55,548 nucleotides of DNA, taken from the NCBI RefSeq assembly GCF_900019265.1, contig NZ_CYGX02000024.1, positions 1-55,548 of the forward strand, written 5' to 3'. A program made the translations under genes and the position numbers. This document shows positions 26,013 to 34,463 of the stretch, piece after piece (within the stretch, counting starts at the first letter, position 1; each line of letters opens with the position of its first letter). The notes under the pieces are model-generated. The model was given only the letters and a program-made list of their open reading frames with translations. It did no database searches and was not told the DNA's origin. The stretch comes from Paraburkholderia ribeironis (lineage in GTDB: Bacteria > Pseudomonadota > Gammaproteobacteria > Burkholderiales > Burkholderiaceae).

Positions 26013-26708
26013 ATGAATACCCGAAAGATTTTGATGATTATTGGAGGGCTCCTGCTCGGTGCAGCAGGGACCACGTACCTGATGCTCCTTCAGGCGGACC
26101 GCCGCGCAATGGCAGAAGTCACGGCCGCCATGGATGAATCCGCACGCCCTTCCGTCGTCGATTCGCGCGTCAGCGATCACGTGGCGGAAGGCAGCATCGG
26201 CCAGTCGAAGCCATCCGGCGCAATCACGAAAAGCACTGCCATCGCGCAGCAGCCGGTGGTTTCCGCTACGGCTCCCGCTCTGGCAGTAGCACCTGCGCCC
26301 ATGGCGGCCGCGCCCGCATCCGGTCCGGCCGCCGCACAAGTCACTGGGCAACCGAAACCGGAGGTACAACCGAAGCAGGCGCCATCGACGGCAGTCGCGT
26401 CGGTGAACGTGCAGGACCCGGGTGTGCCGAAGGTGGTTCCGGCGCAGCGCGCCAAACGTGGACGAGACGGTCTGGACCGTCGCGCGATAACGACTCGAGG
26501 CGCGACACCGGAAACGGACGAACTGGTCAGGGAATCGGCGAAGCTCGATCCATCGTTGCCTCCGCCGGATATGTCCACCGCTCGCGCCGCCATGGACCAA
26601 CGTAGCTCGAAGCCAGGCACGGGCTCGAACCCGGTCGCGGCCGCGATGACGGAGCAGCTCGTCAGGGATTCGGCCAAGCTCGATCCTTCGCTGCCGCCGC
26701 CCAAGTAA
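26013..26708 (+). CDS. Membrane-anchored Ala/Pro-rich protein with duplicated C-terminal motif
   Basis: A 231-residue protein. An N-terminal membrane helix (ILMIIGGLLLGAAGTTYLML) is followed by a short helical part and a long low-complexity Ala/Pro linker (residues 85-150) of the kind that spans the periplasm. A basic stretch comes next (AQRAKRGRDGLDRR). The C-terminus has a duplicated motif: ELVRESAKLDPSLPPPD and QLVRDSAKLDPSLPPPK, separated by about 45 residues. No family is recognised. The linker suggests an envelope-spanning partner-binding protein, somewhat like TonB or TolA in layout, but no TonB domain is seen. Confidence 0.65.
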   Translation: MNTRKILMIIGGLLLGAAGTTYLMLLQADRRAMAEVTAAMDESARPSVVDSRVSDHVAEGSIGQSKPSGAITKSTAIAQQPVVSATAPALAVAPAPMAAAPASGPAAAQVTGQPKPEVQPKQAPSTAVASVNVQDPGVPKVVPAQRAKRGRDGLDRRAITTRGATPETDELVRESAKLDPSLPPPDMSTARAAMDQRSSKPGTGSNPVAAAMTEQLVRDSAKLDPSLPPPK

Positions 26709-27101
26709 CCAACTTCTCCGGCAGCACGTGCGGCTGCACGAACGCTCCCGGCACTTGAGCATCGCGCTGCGGTGCTTGGCGCAAACACTTTTCCTTTAGA
26801 GATATCGCGCGTCCTTATTGCTATATACAGCAACAATACACGGGCGTCGGCGAATCGAATTGCTTATAAAAAACCATTCACGCCGGTTTATCCCTCGAAT
26901 AACGGCATCGCCGAATATGACTTGACTTCGCCTGCGGATCGGGCGATTTCGTTTGAATACTTTGGGAGCTGCGGCAGCGCTCGGGTCGGTCCCGGCCTGC
27001 CGCGTTGGGCGGCGGTCGGCGAGCAGCCCTTCGCCCCTCCGGCCCGGATCTACGTCAGGCGGCCTGCGCTATCCATCCGCCCTCAGCGAAAACGTGTAAC
27101 G
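26709..27101. other. Intergenic region, AT-rich centre
   Basis: About 390 bases between convergent transcription units. The part from 26790 to 26960 is unusually AT-rich for this DNA. No gene was recognised. Confidence 0.4.
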
Positions 27102-27398
27102 CTATGCCGTTCTGGCGAGCTGTATCGCGTGTTCAGGGCACGACGTCACGCAAAGACCGCACGACCGGCAGGCGTGCGCGTTCGGTGTGTAGGCGACTTT
27201 CATTCCATGCACGCGTAGCTTAAGGCGATGCATCAAATCGAGGCTGAGATAATCGACCTCATCGATGCGCCGGATCTCAAACACATTCTCGGGGCAGACC
27301 TCCAGGCAATCGCCCTTGCCTTCGCAACGTTTCAGGTCGACGACCGGCGCAATCACGCCCGGCTTCTGTTTGCAGTCGCCCGTTGATTTCTCGCGCAT
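27102..27398 (-). CDS. Two-cluster 4Fe-4S ferredoxin family protein
   Basis: A 98-residue protein with two ferredoxin motifs: CEGKGDCLEVCP (variant first spacing, C-x5-C-x3-CP) and CRSCGLCVTSCP (canonical C-x2-C-x2-C-x3-CP). A spacer of about 45 residues separates them. It should carry two 4Fe-4S clusters and act as an electron carrier or subunit. It lies two bases after the membrane protein gene and in the same unit as the ECF sigma factor, which is unusual company for a ferredoxin. The start at 27398 follows GGGAG. Confidence 0.85.
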   Translation of the reverse strand: MREKSTGDCKQKPGVIAPVVDLKRCEGKGDCLEVCPENVFEIRRIDEVDYLSLDLMHRLKLRVHGMKVAYTPNAHACRSCGLCVTSCPEHAIQLARTA

Positions 27399-27400
27399 GT

Positions 27401-27709
27401 TCAATCTCCCGCGCGCCGGGCGCGGCCCGATCGCCATGCCGTCTGGAAATGCTCCCGTTCTTCGGCCGTCATCGCTTCCCATTTGCGCCAGTGACGCCGT
27501 TCGCGCCAACCGCCGTGTCCGCGGAATCCGCCAAACAGGATGCGGCTCAAAACCAGCAAGCCCAATGCGTGTGCGAAGTCGATCGCACGGGCTCCAACGA
27601 ATAGCGCCGGAATCACCCAATTCCATAGAGTCATGACCACCCACCCGAGCACGCCTATCGCGACCACCACAAGCAGCGCTTTGCCAGCACATCTGATTCG
27701 AAAATTCAT
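27401..27709 (-). CDS. Small membrane protein in sigma-factor operon
   Basis: A 102-residue protein with two membrane helices (ALLVVVAIGVLGWVVMTLWNW and AHALGLLVLSRILFGG) and a basic, Trp- and His-containing cytoplasmic tail (GGWRERRHWRKWEAMTAEER). It starts 12 bases after the sigma factor gene ends. Small proteins of this look are often found after ECF sigma genes in Burkholderiales. It could act as a membrane-bound regulator of the sigma factor, but it lacks a recognisable anti-sigma domain, so this is inference from position. Confidence 0.7.
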   Translation of the reverse strand: MNFRIRCAGKALLVVVAIGVLGWVVMTLWNWVIPALFVGARAIDFAHALGLLVLSRILFGGFRGHGGWRERRHWRKWEAMTAEEREHFQTAWRSGRARRAGD

Positions 27710-27721
27710 CCGTCGACTCCT

Positions 27722-28303
27722 CTAAATATCCAGTTCGTCATAAATGACCTGCAGTCGGGCGCGCAGATGCAAGACCGCGTAGCGTTTGCGCGCGAGCAGC
27801 GTATTGAGCGTGACGCCGCTTTCCGCCACCATGTCTTTGAAGGGCCGCCCCTCCAGCTCGTGCGCGATAAATACCTCTCGTTGATTCGGCGGCAACTCAT
27901 CGAGCGCATCCTGCAAGGCCTTGAGCAATAGAGCGCGAGCGTAGAGGGCTTCGGGACCTGCATCGTGCGCCGGTAGGGTGAGGTCGAGGCGATACTCACT
28001 GCTGGCGTCGTCCTCGGCCTCAGACAGATCTGTTAGTGGCTGCTCTTTCTTCTTGCGATAACGATCGATGATGCGGTTGCGCGCGGCACGGAAAAGCCAC
28101 GCGCTCGCCTGTTCGATCGGAGCGGGAAGCCGGTAAGCCTGCACAAATTCGTGGAACACATCCTGCAGGATGTCCTCGGCATCATCCGGGTCGCGTATTC
28201 GACGCCGGATAAAATTGACGAGCCTCGTTCGCTCACGCACCACGGTCGCGGTGATGTCGCTGTCTCGGTCGGTCATCGGGTGCGAGGTGGGTGGCGGCTC
28301 CAT
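27722..28303 (-). CDS. ECF-type RNA polymerase sigma factor
   Basis: A 193-residue sigma-70 family protein with regions 2 and 4 only. Region 2 reads LVNFIRRRIRDPDDAEDILQDVFHEF and ASAWLFRAARNRIIDRYRKKK. Region 4 reads LDELPPNQREVFIAHELEGRPFKDMVAESGVTLNTLLARKRYAVLHL, with the helix-turn-helix near the C-terminus. It directs RNA polymerase to a small set of promoters. The next gene encodes a small membrane protein, the next a ferredoxin. The ATG at 28303 or the one at 28276 could be the start. The inducing signal is unknown. Confidence 0.9.
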   Translation of the reverse strand: MEPPPTSHPMTDRDSDITATVVRERTRLVNFIRRRIRDPDDAEDILQDVFHEFVQAYRLPAPIEQASAWLFRAARNRIIDRYRKKKEQPLTDLSEAEDDASSEYRLDLTLPAHDAGPEALYARALLLKALQDALDELPPNQREVFIAHELEGRPFKDMVAESGVTLNTLLARKRYAVLHLRARLQVIYDELDI

Positions 28304-28557
28304 GCGTCTGAAGACGTTTCAGGAGCGAGAATATTGTGGCGAGCGCAAAAAATCTTTCCTTGAACAGTATGGACCCGCGGCAACAGCTTAAGCAGGTTGC
28401 GCAGTTCTTTGACGCCGGCGTCCCCGAAACTCGGCCGATCATCAGGGCACGCCCGGTTTGCCGACCACCTGGTCGCGGGTTCGACTACAGCGTGTTCAGG
28501 AAGGCGGCATAACCGCCGTGCCGTTTCGGCCTAGAATCCTCTGAGGAGGTTCCAGTT

Positions 28558-28746
28558 ATGTCAGGTATCAAGCGCATCGATTCGGGCCATCCCGCCTATC
28601 AGGCCGCACCGCACAGGACGACCCGCTACCCTGCGGAGCACGCCACGTTGACGGCTAGCTCCAGGAAAAGGCAGCGCCCCTGTGCGCCACATCGCAAGGT
28701 AGGACGCGGCAAGGTCGGCATCGGTGGCAAGCCCAGCGATAAGTAG
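28558..28746 (+). CDS. Small basic hypothetical protein
   Basis: A 62-residue frame with a clear ribosome binding site (GAGGAGG, eight bases before ATG). The product is basic and Arg/Lys/His-rich (ASSRKRQRPCAPHRKVGRGK) and ends in a Gly-Lys-rich tail. No family is recognised. It could be a small nucleic-acid-binding protein, or a chance frame with a good start. Confidence 0.4.
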   Translation: MSGIKRIDSGHPAYQAAPHRTTRYPAEHATLTASSRKRQRPCAPHRKVGRGKVGIGGKPSDK

Positions 28747-29161
28747 GCATCTGCGACCCCTATATGGCGTCGGGAATATAGCGGACGCATGTTCAAGATG
28801 CGTCTTCAACTCGTCGCCGGCGTGGCACCTGCCCAATTTCCGTCATCCCGGTCCCATGAGGGCAATCCACCGAACGCATCGACCAGAAAATCGATCATGA
28901 CGCCAGGGCCGACGAAAGGCGGCCCATGTTCTCGCGCGGCGTGTCGGCCGCCGGATTTTTCACGAGCTGGGGCAGTAGCTTTTCACCCACCCGGCACGGT
29001 TTTCATTTTCAGTGGCAGCCGACAACACGGCCATTTCGGCTTACCATGGCCAGCATAGGATCGGTAGGCTTGCGCTACGCACACTACCAAGCCGACAACC
29101 AGCCGTGCTGGCGCCGTGGCGGCTAACGGAGCCAGCACGCGGAAAGCAAGGATCGCCCACG
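28747..29161. other. Intergenic region without recognised gene
   Basis: About 415 bases before the dioxygenase gene. The larger open frame reading through here into the dioxygenase has no Tat-type start and is not used. Nothing else was recognised. Confidence 0.4.
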
Positions 29162-29773
29162 ATGCGGACACGAAGTGTGAGTCAGGGACGGCGCGATTTT
29201 CTTCGCAGGTCTACTGCAGTGCCGTCCACGTTGCTGCTGTTGGCCGTCGGAGATGCGTTTGGGCGGCCCGGCGCAGTTTCAACTACGCCCGCCTGCACCG
29301 ACGAACACGAACCGACCCGGCAGCAGACGGCAGGTCCGTTTTTCCTGCCGCACTCGCCGCAACGCACATCGCTGCTCGAACCGGGAGTCAATGGAACGAA
29401 GATCGTCCTGACCGGACGGGTGTATTCGATACGATGCAGCGCGGTTTCCGGGGCTTTGCTCGATTTCTGGCACGCCAATGACGCCGGCGAGTACGACGTC
29501 GAGGGGTTCCGGCTACGCGGCCATCAATTCGCCGACAGCGAGGGACGCTACCGCCTTGAGACCATCGTTCCGGGGCTATATCCGGGACGCACACGACACA
29601 TCCATGTGACTGTGCAGCCGCCCAACGGGCCGATCCTCACCACCCAACTGTACTTTCCTGCCGAGCAGCGCAATGCTCGCGATTCCCTGTTCGATCGCCG
29701 GCTATTGATGACGATTGACAACGACGGCGAGCGAAAGGCGGCCCGGTTCGATTTCGTCCTCGCGCTCACGTAG
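29162..29773 (+). CDS. Tat-exported intradiol dioxygenase-like protein
   Basis: A 203-residue protein starting with a twin-arginine signal (SQGRRDFLRRSTAVP). The rest is an intradiol ring-cleavage dioxygenase core: QQTAGPFFLPHSP, LTGRVYSIRCSAVSGALLDFWHANDAGEYD, YRLETIVPGLYPGRTRHIHVTV. The four iron ligands of the family (two Tyr, two His) can be placed at the Tyr of GEYD, the Tyr of PGLYPGR and the two His of RHIHV. Exported members are annotated as protocatechuate 3,4-dioxygenase-like, but their substrate is usually unknown. It is a single gene convergent with the SUF operon. Confidence 0.82.
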   Translation: MRTRSVSQGRRDFLRRSTAVPSTLLLLAVGDAFGRPGAVSTTPACTDEHEPTRQQTAGPFFLPHSPQRTSLLEPGVNGTKIVLTGRVYSIRCSAVSGALLDFWHANDAGEYDVEGFRLRGHQFADSEGRYRLETIVPGLYPGRTRHIHVTVQPPNGPILTTQLYFPAEQRNARDSLFDRRLLMTIDNDGERKAARFDFVLALT

Positions 29774-29919
29774 CGCAAGTGGTTGTAAAGCCGGGGCGTA
29801 TCGAGAGTTAGGGGACGACGTGATCCTGGAAGTGTTATCTGGCATTGGGTACCCGCGAGGCCCGAGCAAGGCACGCATCGCGCGTCCGGTTTGGCCCATC
29901 CGGGCTCACTCTAACTCAC

Positions 29920-30240
29920 TCAATCCCACCGATCGTCACGCACCTGAACGACGCCCGCCTCGATCCGCACCGGAAACGCCACCACATCCTCATATGCCGG
30001 CGGCGCCAGCACCTTTCCGGTCCTGATGCAAAACCGTGCACCGTGGCGCGGACAGACGACCACGTCGCCTTCCACCACACCGCCCGTCAGGATGCCGCCG
30101 TCGTGCGGGCAGATGTCCTCGATTGCATAACAGGTGCCGTCGACGTTGAACACAGCGACCTGCGCGCCATCGACCTCGACGCTGCGAACAGCTCCGGCCG
30201 GAAAATCCCCTATCGCGGCGACATCGACCCAGTCGGACAT
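29920..30240 (-). CDS. Rieske ferredoxin, last gene of the SUF operon
   Basis: A 106-residue Rieske [2Fe-2S] protein with both ligand boxes: CPHDGG and CPRHGARF, of the type found as ferredoxin subunits of non-haem iron oxygenases. It starts one base after the sufT stop. In the SUF operon it has no oxygenase partner, so it may be a general electron carrier or a helper in cluster assembly. Such Rieske genes often close SUF operons, but their exact job is not settled. Confidence 0.88.
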   Translation of the reverse strand: MSDWVDVAAIGDFPAGAVRSVEVDGAQVAVFNVDGTCYAIEDICPHDGGILTGGVVEGDVVVCPRHGARFCIRTGKVLAPPAYEDVVAFPVRIEAGVVQVRDDRWD

Positions 30241-30241
30241 G

Positions 30242-30610
30242 TCAAAGCATTCCCAATTGCAAGCGCGCCGCATCCGACATCTGGTCTCTCGACCACGGCG
30301 GATCCCACACCAGTTCAACGTGCACGTCGTTCACACCGCTCACCGAGAACACCGCATCCTCCACCGTCGCCGGGAAGGTCTGCGCGACCGGGCAGCCGGG
30401 CGCGGTCAGCGTCATGCGGATTCCGACACGGCCTTCGGCTTCGTCCACGTCGAGACCATAAACAAGCCCCAAATCGTAGATGTTGACTGGAATCTCCGGG
30501 TCGAACACGGTTCGCAGCGCGTCGATCACGCGTTCTTCAAGAAGTTCTGTCGTTGTGCCACTGCCGGGTTGTGCTTCCTCAGCGCGCTTCAGCCAGTCGA
30601 ATGTGTTCAT
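30242..30610 (-). CDS. sufT: Iron-sulfur cluster assembly protein SufT
   Basis: A 122-residue DUF59/MIP18-family protein: LLEERVIDALRTVFDPEIPVNIYDLGLVY carries the DPEIPVNIxDLGLVY signature, and TLTAPGCPVAQTFP has the conserved Cys. SufT helps mature Fe-S proteins, especially when demand is high. It follows sufU by eight bases and precedes the Rieske gene by one. The N-terminal 20 residues (MNTFDWLKRAEEA) are extra and variable in the family. Start chosen at the ATG at 30610. Confidence 0.92.
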   Translation of the reverse strand: MNTFDWLKRAEEAQPGSGTTTELLEERVIDALRTVFDPEIPVNIYDLGLVYGLDVDEAEGRVGIRMTLTAPGCPVAQTFPATVEDAVFSVSGVNDVHVELVWDPPWSRDQMSDAARLQLGML

Positions 30611-30618
30611 CGTTTGCC

Positions 30619-31074
30619 TCACTCTGTCGAAACGGGGCGATCCTCGTCGTGCAACGCAGCATGCAGCGTATGCCACGCCAGCGTCGCGCATTTCACCCGC
30701 TCGGGAAATTCACGCACGCCGGACAGCACCGCCAGCTTGCCCATCTCCGGCGCGGCTGCCGCCTGCCCTGCAGCGGGTGTTGTCACCATGTCGTGAAAGC
30801 GCCCGAACAGCGCTTCGGCCTCTGCTTCCGTTTTGCCTTTCAGCGCCTCGGTCATCAGTGACGCCGACGCCGTCGCGATCGCACAGCCTGCGCCTTCGAA
30901 ACTCGCCTCTTTGACGATACCGTCCTCGATGCGCAGATAAAGCGTAATCCGGTCGCCGCACAGCGGGTTATAACCCTCGGCCTTGTGATTGGCGCCGGAC
31001 AGTCCATGACAGTTACGCGGCCTCCGATAGTGGTCGAAGATGACTTCCTGATACAGATCGCGCAGATCGCTCAT
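30619..31074 (-). CDS. sufU: SUF scaffold/sulfurtransferase SufU
   Basis: A 151-residue IscU-like protein. The three conserved cysteines are in NPLCGDRITLYL, FEGAGCAIATASAS and ERVKCATLAWHTL. The 18-residue insert before the third cysteine (AAGQAAAAPEMGKLA region) separates SufU from IscU. SufU takes sulfur from SufS for the SufBCD scaffold. The ATG overlaps the sufS stop (ATGA), so they are translated together. Confidence 0.93.
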   Translation of the reverse strand: MSDLRDLYQEVIFDHYRRPRNCHGLSGANHKAEGYNPLCGDRITLYLRIEDGIVKEASFEGAGCAIATASASLMTEALKGKTEAEAEALFGRFHDMVTTPAAGQAAAAPEMGKLAVLSGVREFPERVKCATLAWHTLHAALHDEDRPVSTE

Positions 31075-32324
31075 GTTCCGAATATCTCCCTGACCTTGCC
31101 GAGACCTTCGATCAGCGCGTCGATATCCTGGTGCGTGTTGTAGAGGGCGAGTGACGCGCGCACGGTCGCCGGTACGCCGAAGCGCTGCATCACCGGCATC
31201 GCGCAATGATGGCCTGCACGCACGGCGATGCCGTGATGATCGAGAATCGTGCCGACATCATGGGCATGCACGCCGTCGAGCACGAATGACAGAATGCTCG
31301 CCTTGTCGCGTGCAGTACCGATGAAACGCAAGCCCGGTATCACCCGCAATGCATCCGTTGCATAGGCGAGCAGCTCGTTCTCGTGCGCGGCGATGACTTC
31401 CATGCCGATGCTGTCGACATAGTCGAGCGCCGCGCCCAGCGCGATTGCGCCGGCAATGTTCGGCGTGCCCGCCTCGAACTTCCACGGAATCTCGTTGTAT
31501 TCCGTTTTCTCGAACGTTACCGAGCGGATCATGTCGCCGCCGCCCTGCCACGGCGGCATCGCTTCAAGCAGTGCGGCCCTGGCGTATAGCACGCCAATGC
31601 CAGTCGGTCCGTATACCTTATGCCCGGAAAACGCGTAGAAATCGCAATCTATCGCGCGGACGTCGACTGGCAAATGCGCAATCGCCTGCGCGCCATCCAG
31701 CAGTACCGGCACGCCCCGCGCGTGCGCCCCCGCAACGATGCGCTCCACCGGATTGATGCTGCCGAGCGCGTTGGCCAGGTGCGTCATCGCGACCAGCCGC
31801 GTACGTTCACTGAATAAGCGCTCGTACGCGTCGGCATCGAGCGCGCCCGTATCGTCGATCGGCACGACTTTCAGCGCCGCGCCTGTCTGCTCACAGACCA
31901 GCTGCCACGGCACGATGTTCGAATGGTGCTCCATTGCGCTGATCAGGATCTCGTCACCGGGCTTGATCTGCGGGCGTGCATAGCTCTGGGCAACGAGATT
32001 GATCGCTTCGGTCGTGCCACGCACGAACACGATCTCCTCCGGACGCTGCGCATTGATGAAGCGTGCGATCTTCGCGCGTGCTGCCTCGAATGAATCGGTC
32101 GCGCGCTGCGACAGCAGATGCACGCCGCGGTGCACGTTGGCGTTGCTATGCCGGTAGTAAGCGTTTTCCGCGTAGATGACCGCGGCGGGTTTTTGCGTAG
32201 TGGCGCCATTGTCGAGATAGACCAATGGCCGGCCATGCACGCGCTCGCCCAGAATCGGAAAATCGGCTCGCCAATGCTCGACATTGCGCGGATCGGGCGT
32301 CTGCATCTGTTCGATCGGCTTCAT
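31071..32324 (-). CDS. sufS: Cysteine desulfurase SufS
   Basis: A PLP-dependent class V aminotransferase-fold enzyme of 417 residues that takes sulfur from cysteine. VYLDNGATTQKP near the start, HHSNIVPWQ, the PLP lysine in FYAFSGHKVYGPTGIGVLY, and the catalytic Cys in VRAGHHCAMPVMQRFG are all present. This is the SufS (group II) type with the short RAGHHCA loop. The longer upstream frame is not used, because the ATG at 32324 overlaps the sufD stop (ATGA). Confidence 0.95.
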   Translation of the reverse strand: MKPIEQMQTPDPRNVEHWRADFPILGERVHGRPLVYLDNGATTQKPAAVIYAENAYYRHSNANVHRGVHLLSQRATDSFEAARAKIARFINAQRPEEIVFVRGTTEAINLVAQSYARPQIKPGDEILISAMEHHSNIVPWQLVCEQTGAALKVVPIDDTGALDADAYERLFSERTRLVAMTHLANALGSINPVERIVAGAHARGVPVLLDGAQAIAHLPVDVRAIDCDFYAFSGHKVYGPTGIGVLYARAALLEAMPPWQGGGDMIRSVTFEKTEYNEIPWKFEAGTPNIAGAIALGAALDYVDSIGMEVIAAHENELLAYATDALRVIPGLRFIGTARDKASILSFVLDGVHAHDVGTILDHHGIAVRAGHHCAMPVMQRFGVPATVRASLALYNTHQDIDALIEGLGKVREIFGT

Positions 32325-33646
32325 AGCAACTCCCTGATGCGCTCGCCTTCCGGGGTGCGCGCGAGCAGCAGGTCTTCGAGCCGGCCACGCAGCGAATCGA
32401 TGCGCACACGTTCGACAATGTCGCGCGCAAATGCGTAGGTCAGTAGCGCCCGCGCCATGCGCTCTTCGACTCCCCGAGCACGTAAATAGAACAGCTGACT
32501 GTCGTCCAGTTGACCGACCGTCGCGCCGTGTGTGCATTTCACGTCGTCGGCGTAGATCTCGAGTTGCGGCTTCGTGTCGATTTCCGCATCGCGTGACAGC
32601 AACAGGTTGTGATTCGCCTGATGCGTGTCCGTTTGCTGCGCATCGCGATGCACGATGACGCGCCCGTTGAATACGCCGCGCGCAGCGCCGTCGAGCACCC
32701 CTCGGTAATATTCGCGACTCGTGCCATGCGGCTCTGTGTGATCGATGCGCGTGTGGTGATCGACGTGCTGCCGGCCCCCAACGAAATAAAGACCATTCAA
32801 CGTCGCCTGCGCGTTCGCGGCGTTCAGGCTCGTGCAGATGCCCGTGCGCGACAACGCGGCGCCAAACGCGAACGCATGTGAGGTAAAACAGCTGCCGCGT
32901 TGCTGCGCAGCGGCGAGCGAGGCGATATGAAAAGCCTTCGGGCCCTCTTGCTGCAACCGGTAGTGCTGCACGTCCGCCTGCTCGTCTGCAACGATGCGGG
33001 TAACCGCGTTAGTCCAGTACGCGTCGTCGCCCAGCCCGACAAAGTGCTCGACGATCGTGCAGCCCGAGCGTGCTCCTGCAAGCACGACATTGAACGGCTG
33101 CACCGCAAGACCTGCTTCGTCGGTCAGGAACAGTATCTGCAGCGGTTGATCGATGACCTCGCCAGGCGGCAGCACGATGGCAAACCCGTCCGTCATAAAC
33201 GCCATGTTCAGCGCGGCAAAACCGTCGGTATATGCCTGCGAGGCGATTGCCGCTTCCAGTCGTTGCGGCATTTCTCTCAACGCCCGGGTAAGCGAGCCCA
33301 CAAATACCCCGTGTGCTAAACCATTCAGTCTCGACAGCCGCGGCACATGCCGACCGTTGACAAAGACCAGTCGATGCCCGGCAGGGTCCAGCTCGAGTGC
33401 ATCGATGACGTGCCGCACGTCGCCATCGTCGGTGCGTTGCGCCCTGAAATGCCAGGGACGCTTGCCGATCGTCGACACGTTCGTGTATTTCCAGTCCTCC
33501 TGCCGCGTGGTCGGCAAACCCAGCGCGTCGAACTGGTCGAACGCGCTTCGGCGCGCGGCGCGCAGCCACAGAAACTCAACGCCGGGCAACGTCTTCGCGA
33601 GTTGCCCAAAAGCCTGATGGAAATAGTCGAGAGATTCGTTTTTCAT
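32321..33646 (-). CDS. sufD: Fe-S scaffold protein SufD
   Basis: Beta-helix scaffold subunit of 441 residues that pairs with SufB in the SufBC2D complex. Family landmarks are TTRQEDWKYTNV near residue 50, DHHTRIDHTEPHGTSREYYRGVLDG in the core and KPQLEIYADDVKCTHGATVGQLDDSQLFYLRARG near the C-terminus, the last with the conserved Cys. It lies between sufC and sufS with ATGA overlaps on both sides. Confidence 0.95.
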   Translation of the reverse strand: MKNESLDYFHQAFGQLAKTLPGVEFLWLRAARRSAFDQFDALGLPTTRQEDWKYTNVSTIGKRPWHFRAQRTDDGDVRHVIDALELDPAGHRLVFVNGRHVPRLSRLNGLAHGVFVGSLTRALREMPQRLEAAIASQAYTDGFAALNMAFMTDGFAIVLPPGEVIDQPLQILFLTDEAGLAVQPFNVVLAGARSGCTIVEHFVGLGDDAYWTNAVTRIVADEQADVQHYRLQQEGPKAFHIASLAAAQQRGSCFTSHAFAFGAALSRTGICTSLNAANAQATLNGLYFVGGRQHVDHHTRIDHTEPHGTSREYYRGVLDGAARGVFNGRVIVHRDAQQTDTHQANHNLLLSRDAEIDTKPQLEIYADDVKCTHGATVGQLDDSQLFYLRARGVEERMARALLTYAFARDIVERVRIDSLRGRLEDLLLARTPEGERIRELL

Positions 33647-34434
33647 GGATGCCCCGCACTTTCCCGGCCTGCTCCAATTTCTGGTTGCACCACTTCATCG
33701 TCGATCCAGCCATAGCCTTTACGTTCCAGCTCCAGCGCCAGTTCACGTGATCCCGACTTCACGATCCGGCCATTCGCCAGCACATGCACACGATCCGGCA
33801 CGACGTAATTCAATAACCGCTGATAGTGCGTGACCAGCACGATCGCCCGTTCTGGACTGCGCATGCTGTTGACACCCTGCGCGACAATCTGCAATGCGTC
33901 GATGTCGAGTCCGGAATCCGTTTCGTCGAGAATCGCGAGCCGTGGCTGTAGCACGGCCATCTGCAGGATCTCGTTGCGTTTCTTTTCTCCACCGGAAAAA
34001 CCTTCGTTCACTGCGCGATACAGCAGACTCTCGTCCATCTGCATCAGCGTCATGCTCTCCTTGACCAGTTGCAGAAACTCCATCGCATCGAGTTCCGGCT
34101 CGCCACGATACCGCCGCTGCGCGTTCAAAGCCGCCTTCAACAGATAAACGTTGCTCACGCCGGGTATCTCGACGGGATACTGGAACGCGAGAAACAGTCC
34201 TTGGTGCGCACGCTCCTCGGGTGCGAGCGCCAGCAGGTCGCGGCCGCAATACGAGACCTCGCCACCCGTGACAGCAAAGTCCTCGCGCCCGGCCAGCACC
34301 TGGGCAAGCGTGCTCTTGCCCGAGCCGTTCGGGCCCATGATCGCGTGCACCTCGCCGGCCTTTACCCTCAGATCGATGCCACGCAGAATTTTCTTGCCGT
34401 CGACTTCGACTTGCAGATTGCTGATTTCAAGCAT
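33643..34434 (-). CDS. sufC: SUF ATPase SufC
   Basis: ABC-type ATPase of 263 residues without membrane partner. Walker A is MGPNGSGKSTL, the Q-loop lies in FQYPVEIPGVS, the signature is GFSGGEKKRNEI, Walker B is LAILDETDSGLDID and the switch His is in VLVTHYQR. It powers the conformational change of SufB-SufD during cluster assembly. The upstream extension of the frame is ignored, because the ATG at 34434 starts the conserved MLEISNL. Confidence 0.95.
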   Translation of the reverse strand: MLEISNLQVEVDGKKILRGIDLRVKAGEVHAIMGPNGSGKSTLAQVLAGREDFAVTGGEVSYCGRDLLALAPEERAHQGLFLAFQYPVEIPGVSNVYLLKAALNAQRRYRGEPELDAMEFLQLVKESMTLMQMDESLLYRAVNEGFSGGEKKRNEILQMAVLQPRLAILDETDSGLDIDALQIVAQGVNSMRSPERAIVLVTHYQRLLNYVVPDRVHVLANGRIVKSGSRELALELERKGYGWIDDEVVQPEIGAGRESAGHP

Positions 34435-34463
34435 GGTCCGAATCCTTCGCGATTCGCTGTGGG

